This document shows positions 7,156 through 7,168 of a stretch of 7,168 nucleotides of DNA, in pieces. This DNA comes from Nitriliruptoraceae bacterium (GTDB lineage: Bacteria; Actinomycetota; Nitriliruptoria; Nitriliruptorales; Nitriliruptoraceae). Position numbers and translations under genes: made by a program. Below the pieces are notes generated by a model. It saw only the letters and a list, made by a program, of their open reading frames with translations. It did no database searches and was not told the origin of the DNA. How positions within the stretch are numbered: position 1 is the first letter of the stretch; each line of letters starts with the position of its first letter. The stretch is from the NCBI GenBank assembly GCA_007120485.1, contig SKNP01000259.1, forward strand, positions 1-7,168, written 5' to 3'.

Positions 7156-7168
7156 GCCCGGCGCCGCC
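7152..7168 (+). CDS. Possible start of the next gene, cut by the window edge
   Basis: The dxs stop TGA lies within ATGA at 7152-7155, and the ATG opens a frame reading MSPAP to the end of the window. Four-base ATGA overlaps are common between coupled genes. However, only five codons are visible and no good Shine-Dalgarno lies at the right distance (an AAGG at 7132-7135 is too far). No function can be given. Confidence 0.25.

Overview
The window is dense, high-GC (roughly 70% by eye) coding DNA. All genes lie on the + strand and codon third positions are strongly G/C. The protein sequences look actinobacterial: the IENSHAST and LNDNGRSYA wording of the DXS, a GatB with a four-cysteine knuckle, and Shine-Dalgarno-led starts including GTG. 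The exact lineage is not determined; a deep-branching actinobacterium is an inference.

Layout. Positions 1-213 hold the 3' end of gatC, followed after 2 bases by gatA (216-1781). The gatA stop overlaps the gatB start by one base (gatB 1781-3289). These three genes encode the subunits of the GatCAB amidotransferase and look like one translationally coupled operon. A 118-base gap (3290-3407) holds a weak hairpin, a possible promoter and a ribosome binding site. It leads into a GMC-family flavoprotein oxidoreductase (3408-5006) of unknown substrate. A second gap of 151 bases (5007-5157) contains a GC-rich inverted repeat, a possible -10 element and a Shine-Dalgarno site. It leads into a GTG-started dxs (5158-7155), encoding 1-deoxy-D-xylulose-5-phosphate synthase. 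The dxs stop sits in an ATGA that may start a next gene running out of the window.

How they fit together. GatCAB converts Glu-tRNA(Gln) and/or Asp-tRNA(Asn) to the correct amidated forms. DXS makes the first committed intermediate of the MEP isoprenoid pathway and also feeds thiamine and pyridoxal synthesis. The GMC enzyme has no obvious link to either, and the shared strand is the only evidence of association.

I see no mobile element, CRISPR array, RNA gene or clearly new system. The most notable departures from the families are an insertion of about 40 residues in the thiamine-diphosphate domain of DXS and a smaller insertion near the N terminus of GatA.
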